Shown here: piece by piece, positions 1 to 6,201 of the stretch
Layout: each line of letters begins with the position of its first letter
Numbering within the stretch: position 1 is the first letter of the stretch
NCBI GenBank assembly: GCA_016206815.1
Contig: JACQQT010000024.1
Span: 1 to 10,801, forward strand
Reading direction: 5' to 3'
DNA: 10,801 nt
Source: Candidatus Omnitrophota bacterium
GTDB taxonomy: Bacteria > Omnitrophota > Omnitrophia > Omnitrophales > Danuiimicrobiaceae
The notes under the pieces: generated by a model
The model's input: the letters and a program-made list of their open reading frames with translations, nothing else
Told to the model about the DNA's origin: nothing
Database searches by the model: none
Made by a program: the position numbers and the translations under genes

Positions 1-1023
1 AGTTTACGGCGTGTTCCCTCCGCATGGATCGGGGCAAATCGAAATGAAAATTGGGATGATGAATTTGATTTTGCCGAGGTCAAAGGCCAATTCCATGCGA
101 AACGTGCCGCCGAAATTGCGGCGGCAGGCCTCCACAATTTAATCTTGATCGGCCCGCCTGGAGCAGGGAAAACGATGACCGCAAAGCGCATTCCATCCCT
201 TTTGCCGAAACTCACCCGCCCGGAATACTTAGAAGTTGCGAGAATTCACAGCGTTGCCGGACTGATGTCAAACGGCATACCCAGCGTCCTGAATCGTCCC
301 TTTAGAGCGCCTCATCATACGATCTCACAAATCGGTTTGGTGGGGGGAGGAAGCGTGCCTCGACCCGGCGAAATCACACTGGCGCATCGAGGCGTTTTAT
401 TTTTGGATGAATTTCCCGAATTTCGGCGGGATGCCATCGAAGCGCTAAGGGCGCCGATGGAGGAAGGAAACATCCTGATTTCTCGGGCAAAGATGAATTT
501 TCTGTTTCCGGCCCAATTTCTAACTGTCTGTGCGATGAATCCCTGTCCGTGCGGCTACCTCACCAGTGCAAGACGGGCATGTCAATGCACGATGGCTCAA
601 ATCCAAAAATACCACCAAAAAATATCGGGTCCACTATTAGATCGCATTGATCTTCATGTGGAAATGCCGGCCATTGAATATCGAGACCTAACGAGTCACG
701 CAACGGAGGAAAGTTCGGCTGAAATCAGAAAACGTGTTTTAGAAACACGCCAGATCCAGGCAAAACGTTTTCCCAACCAAGCCGGAAAAACAAATGCGCT
801 GATGGACACAAAGGAAATCCGAAAACATTGCATCGCCAGCAATGCCGGCAAACAGCTGCTTGAACGCGCCATGAAAGAGCTGGAACTTTCGGCCCGCGGA
901 TACCATAAGATTCTTAAAATCTCAAGAACGATAGCGGACTTGGCAAAATCCGAGATGATTTTGGAGGAACACATTGCGGAAGCGATTCAGTACCGAACGC
1001 TCGACCGGAATTGGTTTCGATAA
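1..1023 (+). CDS. comM: ComM/YifB family Mg-chelatase-like AAA+ ATPase (5' partial)
   Basis: The frame is open from base 1 to the TAA at 1021-1023 (340 residues visible). Family members are about 500 residues, so the N-terminal S5-like/ChlI domain lies outside the window. Visible in order: Walker A GPPGAGKT (codons 51-58), the RPFRAPHHT block, Walker B LFLDEF (codons 133-138), and a sensor region CAMNPCPCGY. That region continues into a paired-cysteine motif (C182, C184, C194, C196) typical of YifB proteins and probably metal-binding. The GPLLDRIDLH arginine-finger region and the Mg_chelatase_C helical domain (about codons 260-338) follow. By family knowledge, ComM is a hexameric helicase that promotes branch migration of donor DNA during natural transformation. 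It acts in the cytoplasm on recombination intermediates. Whether this organism is competent cannot be told here. The ORF6N gene follows after 14 nt and may be co-transcribed. The TTG at 145 is internal and is not the start. Confidence 0.95.
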   Translation, partial: SLRRVPSAWIGANRNENWDDEFDFAEVKGQFHAKRAAEIAAAGLHNLILIGPPGAGKTMTAKRIPSLLPKLTRPEYLEVARIHSVAGLMSNGIPSVLNRPFRAPHHTISQIGLVGGGSVPRPGEITLAHRGVLFLDEFPEFRRDAIEALRAPMEEGNILISRAKMNFLFPAQFLTVCAMNPCPCGYLTSARRACQCTMAQIQKYHQKISGPLLDRIDLHVEMPAIEYRDLTSHATEESSAEIRKRVLETRQIQAKRFPNQAGKTNALMDTKEIRKHCIASNAGKQLLERAMKELELSARGYHKILKISRTIADLAKSEMILEEHIAEAIQYRTLDRNWFR

Positions 1024-1024
1024 T

Positions 1025-1031
1025 GGAGGAG
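1025..1031 (+). promoter_or_regulatory. Ribosome binding site deciding the ORF6N start
   Basis: GGAGGAG lies 6 nt upstream of the ATG at 1038. It directly follows the TAATG stop/start overlap at 1021-1025 and favours the downstream ATG over the one at 1023. Confidence 0.75.
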
Positions 1032-1037
1032 AAACAA

Positions 1038-1556
1038 ATGACCCAAAGAATAAATCCAAAAGTATTAATTCCACAAGAAACGATTCGAAATAAAATCCTA
1101 CTTCTTCGCGGAAAAAAAGTAATGTTGGATCGTGATTTGGCAAAATTGTACGGAGTCGAAACAAAACATCTAACCCGCCAAGTCCGCCGCAACAAAAGCA
1201 GGTTTCCTGCAGATTTCCTCTTAACTCTTATCACGCAAGAGGTTGCCAACTTGAAGTGCCAATTTGGTACTTCAAGTTGGGGCGGTACACGCAAGCCTCC
1301 ATTTGCCTTCACAGAACACGGAATCTTAATGCTTTCCAGCATCCTTAATAGTGAAAGGGCTGTTCAAGTCAATATCCAAATTATGCGCACGTTTACAAAA
1401 CTTCGGGAAATGCTAACGAGTCACAAAGAACTGAAGCGTAAAATTGAAGAAATGGAGAAGAAATACGATTATCGGTTCAAGGTGGTTTTCAAAGCAATTA
1501 AGGAATTGATCGAGTCACCACGAAAATTCAAAAGACGGATTGGATTCCACCCTTAA
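1038..1556 (+). CDS. ORF6N-domain (phage antirepressor-like) DNA-binding protein
   Basis: This is a 172-residue protein of the ORF6N domain family, DNA-binding modules related to KilA-N/Bro domains of phages and large DNA viruses. Family hallmarks visible are: I-R-G-K-K-V-M-L-D-R-D-L-A-x-L-Y-G-V-E-T (residues 23-42), R-F-P-A-D-F (55-60), TSSWGG (78-83), F-T-E-H-G-I-L-M-L-S (91-100), and V-N-I-x-I-M-R-x-F (111-119). A charged, probably coiled-coil helix follows (about 122-145), then a basic tail ending RRIGF. The ATG at 1038 is chosen because GGAGGAG (1025-1031) lies 6 nt before it. An ATG at 1023 overlaps the comM stop (TAATG) but would place that ribosome binding site inside the gene. Bacterial chromosomes carry many such genes, often in islands; their function is mostly unknown, with gene regulation the usual guess. 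No phage genes lie nearby. The coding DNA holds a 35-bp near-palindrome over codons 70-81. Confidence 0.86.
   Translation: MTQRINPKVLIPQETIRNKILLLRGKKVMLDRDLAKLYGVETKHLTRQVRRNKSRFPADFLLTLITQEVANLKCQFGTSSWGGTRKPPFAFTEHGILMLSSILNSERAVQVNIQIMRTFTKLREMLTSHKELKRKIEEMEKKYDYRFKVVFKAIKELIESPRKFKRRIGFHP
1246..1280. repeat. 35-bp near-perfect palindrome inside the ORF6N gene
   Basis: The outer arms are CCAACTTGAAGT (1246-1257) and ACTTCAAGTTGG (1269-1280), exact reverse complements over 12 bp. Position 1258 (G) faces 1268 (T), the only non-Watson-Crick pair. Inside that, CCAA (1259-1262) and TTGG (1264-1267) pair around a central T at 1263. As RNA this could form a stem of about 16 pairs with a tight loop. 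It lies wholly in coding sequence (residues A70 to W81), between the N-terminal ORF6N core and the F-T-E-H-G half of the protein. What it does is not visible from the sequence. Confidence 0.9.
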
Positions 1557-1610
1557 AAAGAATGTTATCATCTCCCTTTCCAAATTGATGCCGATTCAAA
1601 AATAAAAATT

Positions 1611-1640
1611 GTGTCAAGGCCCAGCTGCCTACGGTATAAT
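1611..1640 (+). promoter_or_regulatory. Predicted sigma70-type promoter of the PHP gene
   Basis: The -10 box TATAAT (1635-1640) is a perfect match to consensus. The best -35 is GTGTCA (1611-1616), 4 of 6 to TTGACA, with an 18-bp spacer. Transcription would start near 1647, giving a leader of roughly 25 nt that contains the ribosome binding site at 1660-1665. This implies the PHP gene is transcribed independently of comM and the ORF6N gene. Confidence 0.6.
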
Positions 1641-1659
1641 CGTTTCTTCATTTGACCGG

Positions 1660-1665
1660 AAGGAG
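1660..1665 (+). promoter_or_regulatory. Ribosome binding site of the PHP gene
   Basis: AAGGAG lies 5 nt before the ATG at 1671. This fixes the start so that the encoded protein begins with a signal peptide. Confidence 0.8.
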
Positions 1666-1670
1666 AGAAT

Positions 1671-2792
1671 ATGGTCAGCTGGCGCAAAACAACCAACTCA
1701 AAATTAATTGTTGCCCTCTTTTGCCTCGCTTTTTCCGGCTGTACATTTATCATTCAAAACCCGGCGTTTGCGCCTCCCAAAAGCAAAAAACCCAACTTAT
1801 TCCGCGGGGTTTATCACGTCCACACGCAGTACTCTCACGATTCCAAGGCACCGCTTGAACTCGTGATGGAGACCGCGCAGAAAGCCGGGCTTGACTTTGT
1901 CGTCGTGACAGACCACAACAACATGAACGGAGCCAATGTCTATCAAGACATGAACGCCCCGAAACCGCCGCTTTTAGTTTTTGGCAACGAAATCTCAACC
2001 TGGCATGACGGACATTTAGGAGCTCTGGGAATCAAAGAAACGCCTCCGAATACCGGTGAGACGGCAAAAATCGTTGAGTTCATTCACAACCAAGGCGGTT
2101 ATGCCGTCCCGGCTCATCCTGATTCCAAAAGGAAACCGTGGACCAACTGGAACATTGAAAATTTTGACGGACTAGAAATTTACAGCCTCTCAGACATTTT
2201 CTACGTGGATACCTTCCGGTTGATCTTGAAAGCTTTTTTCTTTACACCAAAACACTTCTTGAAATCAGTCCTAAAAACACCGGAACCAGCACTCAAGCTC
2301 TGGGATTCCCAATTGCTCTCCGGCCGCCGAATAGCTGCCTTTGGTTCGATTGATTCCCATTTAAAATTTAGACCTCTCGGACGTCATATTGAAAATCTCC
2401 TGCTTCACTTTCAAGCCGTCACGATGTACGTCCTGGCGGATGAACTTGACGAAAAAAAGATGATCGATGCGCTGGGACACGGAAGGAGTTTCATCGCTTT
2501 CGAAATGAGAGGAATTGCGCAAGATTTTTCGTTCACAGCTGAAACCAACGGCGAAAGTGCCGGAATGGGAGAATCTGTTTCGGCTGAATCCGCCGTCCGG
2601 TTGATGGTCAAGTCGCCTCAAGAAGGAACGATTCGGCTGATTCATAATGGAAGAACGATTCGTGAAACGGAAGGAACGGCCTTAACGTATGAGAGTTCAG
2701 AACCAGGATTCTACCGCGTTGAAATTGATCGGGGCGGTGAGATTTGGATTATCTCCAATCCGATTTATGTGACTCCGCAGGAGTCATCCTGA
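1671..2792 (+). CDS. PHP-domain metallohydrolase, predicted exported lipoprotein
   Basis: This is a 373-residue protein. The N-terminus (K5/R6, hydrophobic residues 11-22, then F-S-G-C with C24) looks like a lipoprotein signal peptide. F at the -3 position is less usual than L, so a plain secreted form is possible. The PHP (polymerase and histidinol phosphatase) metal site is well kept: HVH (H49, H51), T-D-H-N (D81, H82), the G-N-E glutamate (E107), P-A-H-P (H149), and G-S-I-D-S-H (D228, H230). By family knowledge these bind two or three metal ions for phosphoester or related hydrolysis. The layout resembles CehA/McbA-like PHP proteins. About residues 275-373 look beta-rich, ending in a segment that could be a small sandwich domain. 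The substrate cannot be told. The gene has its own promoter and converges on nuoI with one base between the stop codons. Any link with respiration is only positional. Confidence 0.85.
   Translation: MVSWRKTTNSKLIVALFCLAFSGCTFIIQNPAFAPPKSKKPNLFRGVYHVHTQYSHDSKAPLELVMETAQKAGLDFVVVTDHNNMNGANVYQDMNAPKPPLLVFGNEISTWHDGHLGALGIKETPPNTGETAKIVEFIHNQGGYAVPAHPDSKRKPWTNWNIENFDGLEIYSLSDIFYVDTFRLILKAFFFTPKHFLKSVLKTPEPALKLWDSQLLSGRRIAAFGSIDSHLKFRPLGRHIENLLLHFQAVTMYVLADELDEKKMIDALGHGRSFIAFEMRGIAQDFSFTAETNGESAGMGESVSAESAVRLMVKSPQEGTIRLIHNGRTIRETEGTALTYESSEPGFYRVEIDRGGEIWIISNPIYVTPQESS
2770..2786. terminator. Hairpin at the convergent PHP/nuoI ends, possible weak terminator
   Basis: TGACTCC (2770-2776), loop GCA and GGAGTCA (2780-2786) form an exact 7-bp stem. 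It lies in the last codons of the PHP gene and begins 7 nt beyond the nuoI stop on the opposite strand. Neither side has a T-run right after the stem; the nearest T5 in the plus direction is about 15 nt further on. A classical rho-independent terminator is therefore not shown. A 3'-end stabilising hairpin is equally likely. Confidence 0.35.
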
Positions 2793-2793
2793 T

Positions 2794-3327
2794 TTACAGC
2801 GTTTTTGGCACACCTGTTGGATTTAAAAGTTCTTTGATGTCCAGCACCATGCCTTCGCGCGAATAAGCGGAGGTGTCGATAATTTTCGTATCCATCCGAA
2901 TCGCATCTTCCGGGCATGCTTCCACACAAAAACCGCAGTAAACACATTTGCCCAGATCAATCGTAAAACTCCTAGGCCGCTTCTCGATATGAGGGTCCGG
3001 ATGCTCCTCCGCCACAATATAGATACAGCGCGCGGGGCAGACCGTCTCACACATCATGCAGGCCACGCAACGCGGAGAACCGTCTTCGCGCTTGGTCAAT
3101 CGGTGGCGGGTTCTTGATCTCGATGGAAGTTTCCAAAGCTGCTCCGGATATTGAATGGTGACTGCGGCCGCAATCCGGCGAAAGAGGCCAAGCGCATGAA
3201 AGGCATGCAGCGTTAGATTTTTAAAAAAATGAGTCGAAGTCAGCCAAACCCCCCGGAACACCTCCGGGAAATAAAGCCTCTCCCAAAAATTAAGTTCGGG
3301 GCGTTGGACAACTTTGGTTCTAATCAC
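2794..3327 (-). CDS. nuoI: NADH-quinone oxidoreductase subunit I (2x[4Fe-4S] ferredoxin-like)
   Basis: NuoI carries clusters N6a and N6b, passing electrons from the NADH-side chain (NuoG) to N2 in NuoB. Two ferredoxin motifs are intact: CVACMMCETVCP (C87, C90, C93, C97) and CVYCGFCVEACP (C128, C131, C134, C138). An N-terminal amphipathic stretch (about 14-60, with the Y-P-E motif at 60-62) probably lies on the membrane. The length (177 residues) is usual. The GTG at 3327 is chosen because it gives a GTGA overlap with the nuoH stop, like the other tight junctions here, with a weak GGGTG upstream. A GTG at 3339 would add four residues and cannot be excluded. This is the last gene of the cluster: nuoJ-N do not follow, and the next gene is the convergent PHP gene. 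Confidence 0.96.
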   Translation of the reverse strand: MIRTKVVQRPELNFWERLYFPEVFRGVWLTSTHFFKNLTLHAFHALGLFRRIAAAVTIQYPEQLWKLPSRSRTRHRLTKREDGSPRCVACMMCETVCPARCIYIVAEEHPDPHIEKRPRSFTIDLGKCVYCGFCVEACPEDAIRMDTKIIDTSAYSREGMVLDIKELLNPTGVPKTL

Positions 3328-4451
3328 GACAGCACCCACAAGACAATCACAGCCGTGATAAACAAATTGGCCAAGGCAAGGGGAAACATGTAATGCCAGC
3401 CCAGCCGCAGCAATTGATCATACCGAAAACGCGGCAGCGTCCAACGAATCGTCATGAACAGCCAGCAGAAAAAAAGTACCTTCAAAATAAAAGAAAGAAT
3501 TTGAAGCAGTGAAACGGCAAGCGGCGGAAGCGCCAACGCCGCCCCCCACGGAAACAGAAAACCGCTTGCGGCCAAATAAGGCACCTGCCACCCGCCGAAG
3601 AACAACGTGGTGGCCAGGCAGGCGATCATAATGGTTTCCAAATAGTCCGTGAAAAAGAACATCCCAAATTTCATCCCGCTGTATTCCACAAAGTACCCGA
3701 CGATTTCGGACTCGCCTTCCGGCGCATCATAGGGAATCCGTTTCGTCTCCGCAATGCCGGCCGCCAAAAATAAAAGAAAGCCGACCGGCTGAAGCAAAAC
3801 GCCCCACAGCGGAATCCAGCCAAAGAGGTAACTTCCCTGAGCGCGAACCAGTTCCTGTAAATTCAAACTTCCGTAAATCATGACGATTCCCATAATCGTC
3901 AGCCCGATCACAATTTCATAGGAAAGCATCTGAGCGGATGCCCGCAAACCGCCCAAGACCGCATAATTGTTGTTCGAAGAAAAGCCGCCCAGCACCACCC
4001 CGTAAACCCCCATGGAAGCCATCGCAAAGATATAAAGAAGCGCCACGTTGATATTCGCTACCTGCAAGTTGATCACGTGCCCGCCGATTGCGATGGTGTT
4101 CCCAAACGGGATGGCCGCAAACCCGACCAAGGCAAAAAAAAGCGATAGGCACGGTGCGAGGGTATGAAGAAACTTGTTTGAGGCAGGAGGAATGTAGTCT
4201 TCCTTCATGAACATCTTGATTGCATCCGCAATCGGATGAAACAAACCCAACACATTAAAAGGTTGCAGGAGCCAGTTGATCGGCCGAGCCCACCACCAAG
4301 GCAGACGAATCCAGGCACGGTTCGCCCCGATCCGATCTTGCATGAGCGCGCTTTGCTTGCGTTCAATCCACGTATGAAGCGCAGCCAAACTGAAAACAAA
4401 ACTAATCATGATCACTGCAAGAATAGCCTGAATGCCAATGGTAAGGATCAT
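3324..4451 (-). CDS. nuoH: NADH-quinone oxidoreductase subunit H
   Basis: NuoH is the membrane subunit at the foot of the peripheral arm. It helps form the quinone-entry chamber and the start of the proton-transfer path. The 375-residue protein is strongly hydrophobic, with about eight predicted membrane spans. The family blocks are present: E-R-K-Q-S-A-L-M-Q-D-R-I-G-A-N-R-A after the first span (canonical form has GPNR, here GANR), and the charged loop D-A-P-E-G-E-S-E-I-V with E-Y-S-G-M-K-F-G, which lines the quinone site. The ATG overlaps the nuoG stop by four bases (ATGA, 4448-4451), indicating translational coupling. An AAGGAG also lies about 10 nt upstream, inside nuoG. Confidence 0.97.
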   Translation of the reverse strand: MILTIGIQAILAVIMISFVFSLAALHTWIERKQSALMQDRIGANRAWIRLPWWWARPINWLLQPFNVLGLFHPIADAIKMFMKEDYIPPASNKFLHTLAPCLSLFFALVGFAAIPFGNTIAIGGHVINLQVANINVALLYIFAMASMGVYGVVLGGFSSNNNYAVLGGLRASAQMLSYEIVIGLTIMGIVMIYGSLNLQELVRAQGSYLFGWIPLWGVLLQPVGFLLFLAAGIAETKRIPYDAPEGESEIVGYFVEYSGMKFGMFFFTDYLETIMIACLATTLFFGGWQVPYLAASGFLFPWGAALALPPLAVSLLQILSFILKVLFFCWLFMTIRWTLPRFRYDQLLRLGWHYMFPLALANLFITAVIVLWVLS

Positions 4452-6046
4452 TCCACCGGCACTCCTTCTCTTCCGATCTTCGAATAATTCATTCCCTGAA
4501 ATTGGGGAACGGAACGCCGCAAACTGTCAAAAATTTGTTCCTCGTTTTCATACGACCAGTCCAGCTTGAGATGATCGGCAAACAGCGTCAGGATTTCCGA
4601 TTCGGCCTTCGATTGGCCGGCAGGAGGGATGGCTTCGCGAATCCGCTGAACTCTTCCCTGAAAATTGGTGAACGTTCCGTTTTTCTCCGCATACGTTGCA
4701 GCGGGCAGGATAAATTGAACATGCTCGGAAGTTAAATTGTGATTACTGCCCACGAAAACACTTACATCCAGACGCTGCAGCAAATCCTCTACATTGCGGC
4801 CGGGATAAAGGGCTGCCAAATCCTGACCGAAAAGAATGAGACCTTTTAACCCGCCTTTTAATCCTTGATCGATCACCTCTTGAATCGCGCGTTTGCTCTC
4901 TTCAAAGCCGATCCATTCGGCCCCTTTCCGGTTCGGATGTTTGTCGGAACGAATGAGCAAATCGTCCTGATCACCGTCCGCTTTGGTTCGCAATAAAAGG
5001 ACCCGTTCAAGCCCCAATTCCTTAACAAAAAGTTTTTTGGCAAGGTAAAGTTCTTCATTGGTCATCTCGGGTGAAACCAAAACGGCCAACTCATCCTTTG
5101 ATTTCTTCAACACCCCTTTGAGCGATTTGATTACTTCCTCAACGATGTCATTCCACCCCGTCGTTTGAACGGTTCCCTGATTCCGGATGAGGGGTTCCAA
5201 AAGGCGGTCGTGGTCGATAAATTTGTACCCGTAACGCCCCGCATCGCACATCCACCAATCATTCACCTCGCCATTGAAACGCGGCTTCAAGCGCATGATG
5301 CGCTCCCCGTTGGCATGATGCGGCCGCTCTAGATTCGCTTCGACCGTGATATTGCATCCTCTCGCGCAACCGGGACAAATCGATTCCGTTTTCGCGAGAT
5401 ACCAAACGCGGCACTTAAACCGAAAATCCCGATCCGTCAGCGCACCGACCGGACAAATGTCCGCAACGTTCCCGGAATATTTGTTATCGAGTTCACGGCC
5501 GGGATAAATCCCGATTTCCGAATGATCCCCGCGGTTAAAAATTCCGAACTCGCCGGTCTTGGAAATTTCGTCCGTAAAACGAACGCAGCGGGAACACAAA
5601 ATACAGCGCTCGGAATCGAGCATGATCGTAGGTCCGATCGGAACTGCTTTCGCCGATTTTTTGACTTTATTCTCATTCAAACGAGAGTCATACAACCCGT
5701 GCTTCATATAATAATCCTGAAGCCGGCATTCCCCCGCCTGGTCACACACCGGACAATCCAGGGGATGGTTCACCAGCAAAAATTCAAGAATGTGTTCCCG
5801 GAGTTTCTGGACCGATTTAGTCTGCGTATGAACCACCATGCCGTCAAGGCATTGGATGTGACACGCGATCTGCGGTTTCGGCATTTTCTCAACTTCCACC
5901 AAACACATCCTGCAATTGCCCGCGATGCTCAAGCCCGGATGATAGCAATAATGCGGAATTTCGACGCCCAGCTGCTCGGCTGCACGAATAATCGTAGTGC
6001 CCTTTTCCACCGTAATTTCTTTTCCGTCAATTTTAAGTGTGGGCAT
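4448..6046 (-). CDS. nuoG: NADH-quinone oxidoreductase subunit G, short form with N7 motif
   Basis: NuoG carries Fe-S clusters of the NADH module. Visible are: a [2Fe-2S] domain (C34, C45, C48, C62; cluster N1b); a His-Cys3 [4Fe-4S] motif (H94, C98, C101, C107; N5); a [4Fe-4S] set (C148, C151, C154, C198; N4); and an extra C-x2-C-x3-C-x35-C set (C224, C227, C231, C267) matching the off-pathway N7 cluster, which many bacteria have lost. The rest (about 270-532) is an abridged molybdopterin-oxidoreductase-like fold ending in L-P-A-A-T-Y-A-E-K-N-G-T-F-T-N. At 532 residues it is much shorter than E. coli NuoG (about 900) or typical 650-800 residue forms. The ATG at 6046 is preceded by GGGGGGA (6051-6057), 4 nt away. 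This site abuts the palindromic element that ends nuoF. Confidence 0.96.
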   Translation of the reverse strand: MPTLKIDGKEITVEKGTTIIRAAEQLGVEIPHYCYHPGLSIAGNCRMCLVEVEKMPKPQIACHIQCLDGMVVHTQTKSVQKLREHILEFLLVNHPLDCPVCDQAGECRLQDYYMKHGLYDSRLNENKVKKSAKAVPIGPTIMLDSERCILCSRCVRFTDEISKTGEFGIFNRGDHSEIGIYPGRELDNKYSGNVADICPVGALTDRDFRFKCRVWYLAKTESICPGCARGCNITVEANLERPHHANGERIMRLKPRFNGEVNDWWMCDAGRYGYKFIDHDRLLEPLIRNQGTVQTTGWNDIVEEVIKSLKGVLKKSKDELAVLVSPEMTNEELYLAKKLFVKELGLERVLLLRTKADGDQDDLLIRSDKHPNRKGAEWIGFEESKRAIQEVIDQGLKGGLKGLILFGQDLAALYPGRNVEDLLQRLDVSVFVGSNHNLTSEHVQFILPAATYAEKNGTFTNFQGRVQRIREAIPPAGQSKAESEILTLFADHLKLDWSYENEEQIFDSLRRSVPQFQGMNYSKIGREGVPVE

Positions 6047-6050
6047 AAAA

Positions 6051-6057
6051 TCCCCCC
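6051..6057 (-). promoter_or_regulatory. G-rich ribosome binding site of nuoG, abutting the inserted repeat
   Basis: On the minus strand GGGGGGA runs from 6057 to 6051, 4 nt before the nuoG ATG. The outermost G (6057) is also the last base of the element's terminal repeat. The nuoG initiation region thus lies directly at the element boundary. Confidence 0.6.
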
Positions 6058-6201
6058 GTCATTGCGAAGACGGCGCCTTTAGGCGACCGGCTGAAGCAAT
6101 CCCTGAGATTGCTTCGCTCACTGTGCCGGACCGACCGTCCGGTGCCGGAAGACCAAGCGGCCGTCCGCCGCTCGACCAACCGGCGTTCGCTCGCAATGAC
6201 G
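6057..6201. repeat. Palindromic interspersed element inserted in the nuoF 3' end
   Basis: Exact 11-bp terminal inverted repeats CGTCATTGCGA (6057-6067) and TCGCAATGACG (6191-6201) bound about 145 bp. The interior is a series of hairpins: GAAGCAATC/GATTGCTTC (6093-6101 with 6107-6115), CCGGAC/GTCCGG (6126-6131 with 6137-6142), AGCGGC/GCCGCT (6156-6161 with 6167-6172), and a small CGCC/GGCG stem (6074-6085). Such CGTCATTGCGA-ended, GAAGCAATC-containing palindromic repeats occur as dispersed families in various bacteria. They resemble Rickettsia palindromic elements in that they can insert inside genes. It encodes no protein of its own and would need help in trans to move. It is open on both strands in one frame each. 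On the minus strand it encodes residues 415-461 of NuoF and its TGA stop. No second copy is seen in this window. Confidence 0.85.

Larger units (their letters stand above)
1557..1670. other. Intergenic region between the ORF6N gene and the PHP gene
   Basis: This 114-bp spacer is AT-rich. It carries a predicted promoter and a ribosome binding site for the PHP gene in its right half. I see no convincing rho-independent terminator for the ORF6N gene: the left part has only a weak imperfect repeat and no stem followed by a T-run. Confidence 0.6.

Noticed and set aside
1011..1037. Longer ORF6N protein starting at TTG 1011 or ATG 1023
   Set aside because: A strong GGAGGAG lies 6 nt before the ATG at 1038, and the residues upstream do not resemble the family.
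1557..1610. Terminator after the ORF6N gene
   Set aside because: No stem of useful length followed by a T-run could be found.
3252..3268. CCCGGA/TCCGGG hairpin in nuoI as a regulatory site
   Set aside because: It is a short 6-bp stem inside conserved coding sequence (F-P-E-V-F-R), with no other signal nearby; probably chance.
2794..3339. Possible frameshift in nuoI suggested by a second open frame
   Set aside because: The nuoI frame is continuous with both ferredoxin motifs intact; the other frame is a shadow.
6059..6201. The extra NuoF tail as a new protein domain
   Set aside because: The coding DNA is a set of hairpins bounded by exact inverted repeats, so the tail is better explained by an inserted repeat.
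6057..6201. The element as an insertion sequence or CRISPR repeat
   Set aside because: It is too short to encode a transposase and there is no array of evenly spaced direct repeats; it fits a non-autonomous palindromic repeat.
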